Notes under the pieces: generated by a model
The model's database searches: none
What the model was told of the DNA's origin: nothing
Seen by the model: the letters and a program-made list of their open reading frames with translations, nothing else
From: Candidatus Sulfopaludibacter sp. SbA3
Lineage (GTDB): Bacteria; Acidobacteriota; Terriglobia; Bryobacterales; Bryobacteraceae
DNA length: 7,754 bases
Reading direction: 5' to 3'
NCBI GenBank assembly: GCA_945900935.1
Contig: CAMDKT010000274.1
Span: 1 to 7,754 of the forward strand
Translations under genes and position numbers: made by a program
Part shown: positions 5,225 to 7,754 of the stretch, piece by piece
Layout: every line of letters starts with the position of its first letter
Position numbering within the stretch: the stretch's first letter is position 1

Positions 5225-7633
5225 TTATTGAATATTCAACGTAACCGCGTTGGCAGCCTCCCCATCCACCGTCAGCAACAACTGCACCTCGCCGCGTCCC
5301 CGCAAGCTATCCGGAATCTGGATGTTGATCTGATCCAGCCCGATAATCCCCTGCGCCCCAACAAACAACACCGGAGCCGCCATCCCGCCAATCGTGCAAG
5401 TCACATTATCCAGAGACGTCCGCTTCCGCGCGCCCGTGCCGTATAGTTCTATAAACACCTGGTCGCCACCCATCACAATAGGAGCCGGTACACACCCCGC
5501 CGCGCCGCACTGGAACACATTCACCGGTGACTGCGCCCCATTCGGCGCCACCCGCAGCGCCAGCGCCGCCGGCACCCCCGCCCCGCTCGAGTTCGCCGTA
5601 AAAATCCCCGGTGCCACGTTCTTGATCGACACCGTGTCCGTCGATACCAGCCCGCTCCCGGCATAGGCCGTCACCGTCGCATCCCCCACCGCCGTCGCTC
5701 CCGGTACCTCGAAGTTAATCTGTCCCGGCGAGACGAAGTACAACCGCCCCAGCCGCAGCACCCCCGCCGAATCCCGCACCGTCAATGTCGTCCCGCCGAG
5801 CGTCTGCGAAAGCGCCGCCGACGTGTTCGAGACTAACGCCCCCGCTAGCTTGCCCCCATACGTCGCCGCAATGCTCTCCGGCGCCACCGTTTCCGCATAG
5901 CTCGCCGCTGAAATCGTCTTCAACACCCCCGCCGCCGCCGGTATAATCGGCACCGTCGCCCCGTCGATCGACAGCAAAAACTTGATCAACTGCGCCCGCT
6001 GTGCCGAGCTTTGCAACCCGTCCACGCCGCCCGTTCCATCGCTCCGGTGGACGACATTCTCCATCACCGCCTCCAGCGAATTCACCGATCCGTTATGGAA
6101 AAACGTCTGCGGAAACGCATGTAGCGACAACAGCGTCGGCGGATTAAAGCCGCCCGCCCCCAGCGGCGCAGCCGCCGTAGCCCGGATTTCGTTGAACGCA
6201 GTCGGGTCAAACGTATTCCCCGGCCGCAGTTCCGTCAGCAACTGTCCAGCGGCTATCAGGCTTGCATCCGGCGGCGCAGTCTGACGTACCCGCGCGCTCG
6301 TCCACTGCGATCCCCCATGGCAGTTCTGGCAGTTGTTCGCAATGAACAAAGCCCGCCCCGCCACCACATCCGGATCCGTCTTCGATACCGGCGAAATCGG
6401 CGAGCGAATCTCCTTCGCAATATACTCCTTCAGCGCATCCCACCCATTCTGCCCTCGCACTTTCAACTGCCGCCGTCCCCCATTTGCCGGCGTAAATGCC
6501 GCCACCGGAACCTCCTGCGTCACCCCATCCGCCCCAACAAGCATCCCCAGCCCGCCCGAGACCCCGCGAATGTTCAATTCAAAATCTTCTTGTTCATCGA
6601 AAATCGCCGACCAGTTCAACGCCCGCAATATCCGCGAATCGCCCGGCGCGAAATCGGCGTGCTGCGGTATCGTCCGCCGCGGTCCCGCGCCGAAGATCCA
6701 TACTACGTTGTCGGTCAATCCGAATGGATGGCACGACCCGCATGAACCCCAGCCGTTGGCCGACATCCGCCCCGTAATCGCCGCTCCGCCCGCCACTGCC
6801 GGATCGAAATCGCCAATCGAAGTATGGTACAGCTCCTTACCTATATGCAGCAGATCCTCCGGCGTGCCCGCCGCCGGAACCGTCGCCGATGACATCGTCG
6901 CGATCACCCGTTCCACCGCGCCGCTCAAGTCGATCACCGTCACGTCGCGCGATACATAATTCATTACATACGCCGTCGTGTCCGCCGCGTTTATCACGAT
7001 TCCCCGCGGCTGTTTCCCCGTCGCAATCTGCAACACCCGCGTCGCGTCCGTTGGAATATGCTGCACCGTCGCCGCGCCCGTCGCCGGGTCGACCTTCACC
7101 TTGATAACGACATTGCTCGCCGTGCTCACAACGTAGCCCTCATCGAGTTTCGTCTTGAACGCCATCGCCCACGGCTGCGTCACAAACCGCCTCGGCAATC
7201 CGGTCTGGTTGTGTACCGCCGAGTGCATATTGATCGTCCGATTCGCGTCCGTCCGCGCCGACAGATTGATCACACTCAACAGCGCCTGCGTATTTACGTC
7301 AAACCGCGTCGGTCCATTCGGCGACGCACCCGTGCTCGGTACAAACGCGAACCGCCCGCGAATCGCGATGTTGTTCAACTGATTCGGATACGCGCCCGTC
7401 CCGAACCGGAAATCGCCCGCCGGCGCAATCCGCTTTAATGCGTCCCCGTTCGCCAGAAACCCAACATCGGCCATCGGGTTCAGTACAATCTCGCCCGTCA
7501 CCGTATCGGTTGCCACCGATATCACCGTCACCCGCCCATTCTTCGAATCGTCCGATCCGTCTATCTTCCCAGGCGCGCTTGGCAGCGCCAGAAACTGCGT
7601 GACGTATAAAGTGGACCCCATTGTCAAGACCAT
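5225..7633 (-). CDS. YncE-like beta-propeller / dihaem cytochrome c with Solibacter-type C-terminal domain, 5' truncated
   Basis: The open frame encodes 802 residues. Residues 9-240 look like the later blades of a YncE/NHL-type propeller (for example TGKQPRGIVINAADTTAYVM at 206-225). A cytochrome region follows with haem sites C298-GS-C301-H302 and C435-QN-C438-H439, and a MauG/cytochrome-peroxidase-like FFHNGSVNSLEAVMENV at 511-527. From about 575 comes a two-repeat Ig-like module (SPGQINFEVP at 635-644, LDQINIQIP at 766-774, CX4C at 709-714) that I recognise as the TIGR03437 Solibacter C-terminal domain. Cytochromes c are matured outside the membrane, yet there is no signal peptide, and an in-frame TGA lies three codons before the first Met. 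The first eight residues (MVLTMGST) appear to come from the flanking element. The gene is probably a dead or unexported remnant of a larger secreted redox protein; its electron partner is unknown. Confidence 0.88.
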   Translation of the reverse strand: MVLTMGSTLYVTQFLALPSAPGKIDGSDDSKNGRVTVISVATDTVTGEIVLNPMADVGFLANGDALKRIAPAGDFRFGTGAYPNQLNNIAIRGRFAFVPSTGASPNGPTRFDVNTQALLSVINLSARTDANRTINMHSAVHNQTGLPRRFVTQPWAMAFKTKLDEGYVVSTASNVVIKVKVDPATGAATVQHIPTDATRVLQIATGKQPRGIVINAADTTAYVMNYVSRDVTVIDLSGAVERVIATMSSATVPAAGTPEDLLHIGKELYHTSIGDFDPAVAGGAAITGRMSANGWGSCGSCHPFGLTDNVVWIFGAGPRRTIPQHADFAPGDSRILRALNWSAIFDEQEDFELNIRGVSGGLGMLVGADGVTQEVPVAAFTPANGGRRQLKVRGQNGWDALKEYIAKEIRSPISPVSKTDPDVVAGRALFIANNCQNCHGGSQWTSARVRQTAPPDASLIAAGQLLTELRPGNTFDPTAFNEIRATAAAPLGAGGFNPPTLLSLHAFPQTFFHNGSVNSLEAVMENVVHRSDGTGGVDGLQSSAQRAQLIKFLLSIDGATVPIIPAAAGVLKTISAASYAETVAPESIAATYGGKLAGALVSNTSAALSQTLGGTTLTVRDSAGVLRLGRLYFVSPGQINFEVPGATAVGDATVTAYAGSGLVSTDTVSIKNVAPGIFTANSSGAGVPAALALRVAPNGAQSPVNVFQCGAAGCVPAPIVMGGDQVFIELYGTGARKRTSLDNVTCTIGGMAAPVLFVGAQGIIGLDQINIQIPDSLRGRGEVQLLLTVDGEAANAVTLNIQ

Positions 7634-7754
7634 TTTTGGCTTTCAATAAGCTAATGTCTGACGGGTCTGAATTGAGAGTTGGGACGGCCTCGGCTCGGAA
7701 GCCGTCCCTTGCTATTCCAGCCCTCGAAGCGGCGCTCGGGTCGCATCCCTGCGG
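7612..7754. mobile_element. probable end of an inserted element (left boundary approximate)
   Basis: From about 7612, at the bases TGGACCCC, the sequence stops fitting the propeller gene. The frame closes just upstream of the first Met, no export signal is found, and 7630-7680 is visibly richer in A and T than its surroundings. The end of a short - strand frame (RRDATRAPLRGLE, stop at 7712-7714) enters from the right, then comes a hairpin at 7681-7708 and about 70 non-coding bases up to the junction. That is what the 3' side of an insertion sequence could look like. No transposase motif is within the window, the far end is missing, and neither inverted repeat nor target duplication can be checked. 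A rearranged or independent flanking region is the alternative. Confidence 0.4.
7681..7708. terminator. hairpin in the right flank, possible terminator
   Basis: GGGACGGC (7681-7688) pairs perfectly with GCCGTCCC (7701-7708) around a 12-base loop. It lies four bases beyond the stop of the short - strand frame entering from the right edge, so it could end that transcript, although AACTCTCAATTC rather than a solid T run follows on the - strand. It would also reduce readthrough into the truncated cytochrome gene. Confidence 0.45.

Noticed and set aside
1..7754. Search for CRISPR repeats, tRNA/rRNA genes, riboswitches or a known defence system
   Set aside because: No spaced direct repeats, cloverleaf-like arms, rRNA signatures or defence-protein motifs were seen by eye.

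Overview
The window looks like a chromosomal piece of an acidobacterium of the Solibacter/Bryobacter type. The main evidence is the last gene: its C-terminal ~225 residues match, by recognition, the Ig-like 'Solibacter C-terminal' domain (TIGR03437 type) that is expanded in that lineage. The DNA is GC-rich and the + strand carries roughly three times more C than G whatever the gene direction, so + strand genes use C-ended codons and - strand genes use G-ended codons.

Layout. (1) 1-765, + strand: the end of leuC and a complete leuD, overlapping by 4 bases; together they encode isopropylmalate isomerase of leucine biosynthesis. (2) 766-1313: a stretch with no confident gene. It holds two weak - strand reading frames, one starting inside the stop codon of the upstream response regulator, the other with a perfect AGGAGG but an in-frame TAG at codon 5. 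(3) 1314-3596, - strand: a two-component operon, membrane sensor kinase followed 3 bases later by an OmpR-type regulator. (4) 3716-4231, + strand: a small secreted Spy/CpxP-like (LTxxQ-type) protein transcribed divergently from the kinase, closed by a strong intrinsic terminator at 4325-4361. This recalls the cpxP-cpxRA and zraP-zraSR arrangements. (5) 4379-5185, + strand: a membrane-anchored alpha/beta hydrolase. (6) 5188-5219: a long hairpin between convergent genes. (7) 5225-7633, - strand: a large protein with a YncE-like beta-propeller, two CxxCH haem sites and the Solibacter-type C-terminal domain. It has no signal peptide and begins inside its propeller, so its 5' end seems to have been lost. 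(8) about 7612-7754: unrelated, less GC-rich sequence with a hairpin, probably the edge of an inserted mobile element that cut the cytochrome gene.

The most interesting points are the divergent sensor/regulator/Spy-like module (a probable envelope-stress circuit with an unfamiliar sensor domain), the truncated propeller-cytochrome fusion with its likely insertion junction, and the unexplained small reading frames downstream of the regulator. No tRNA, rRNA or CRISPR array was seen.
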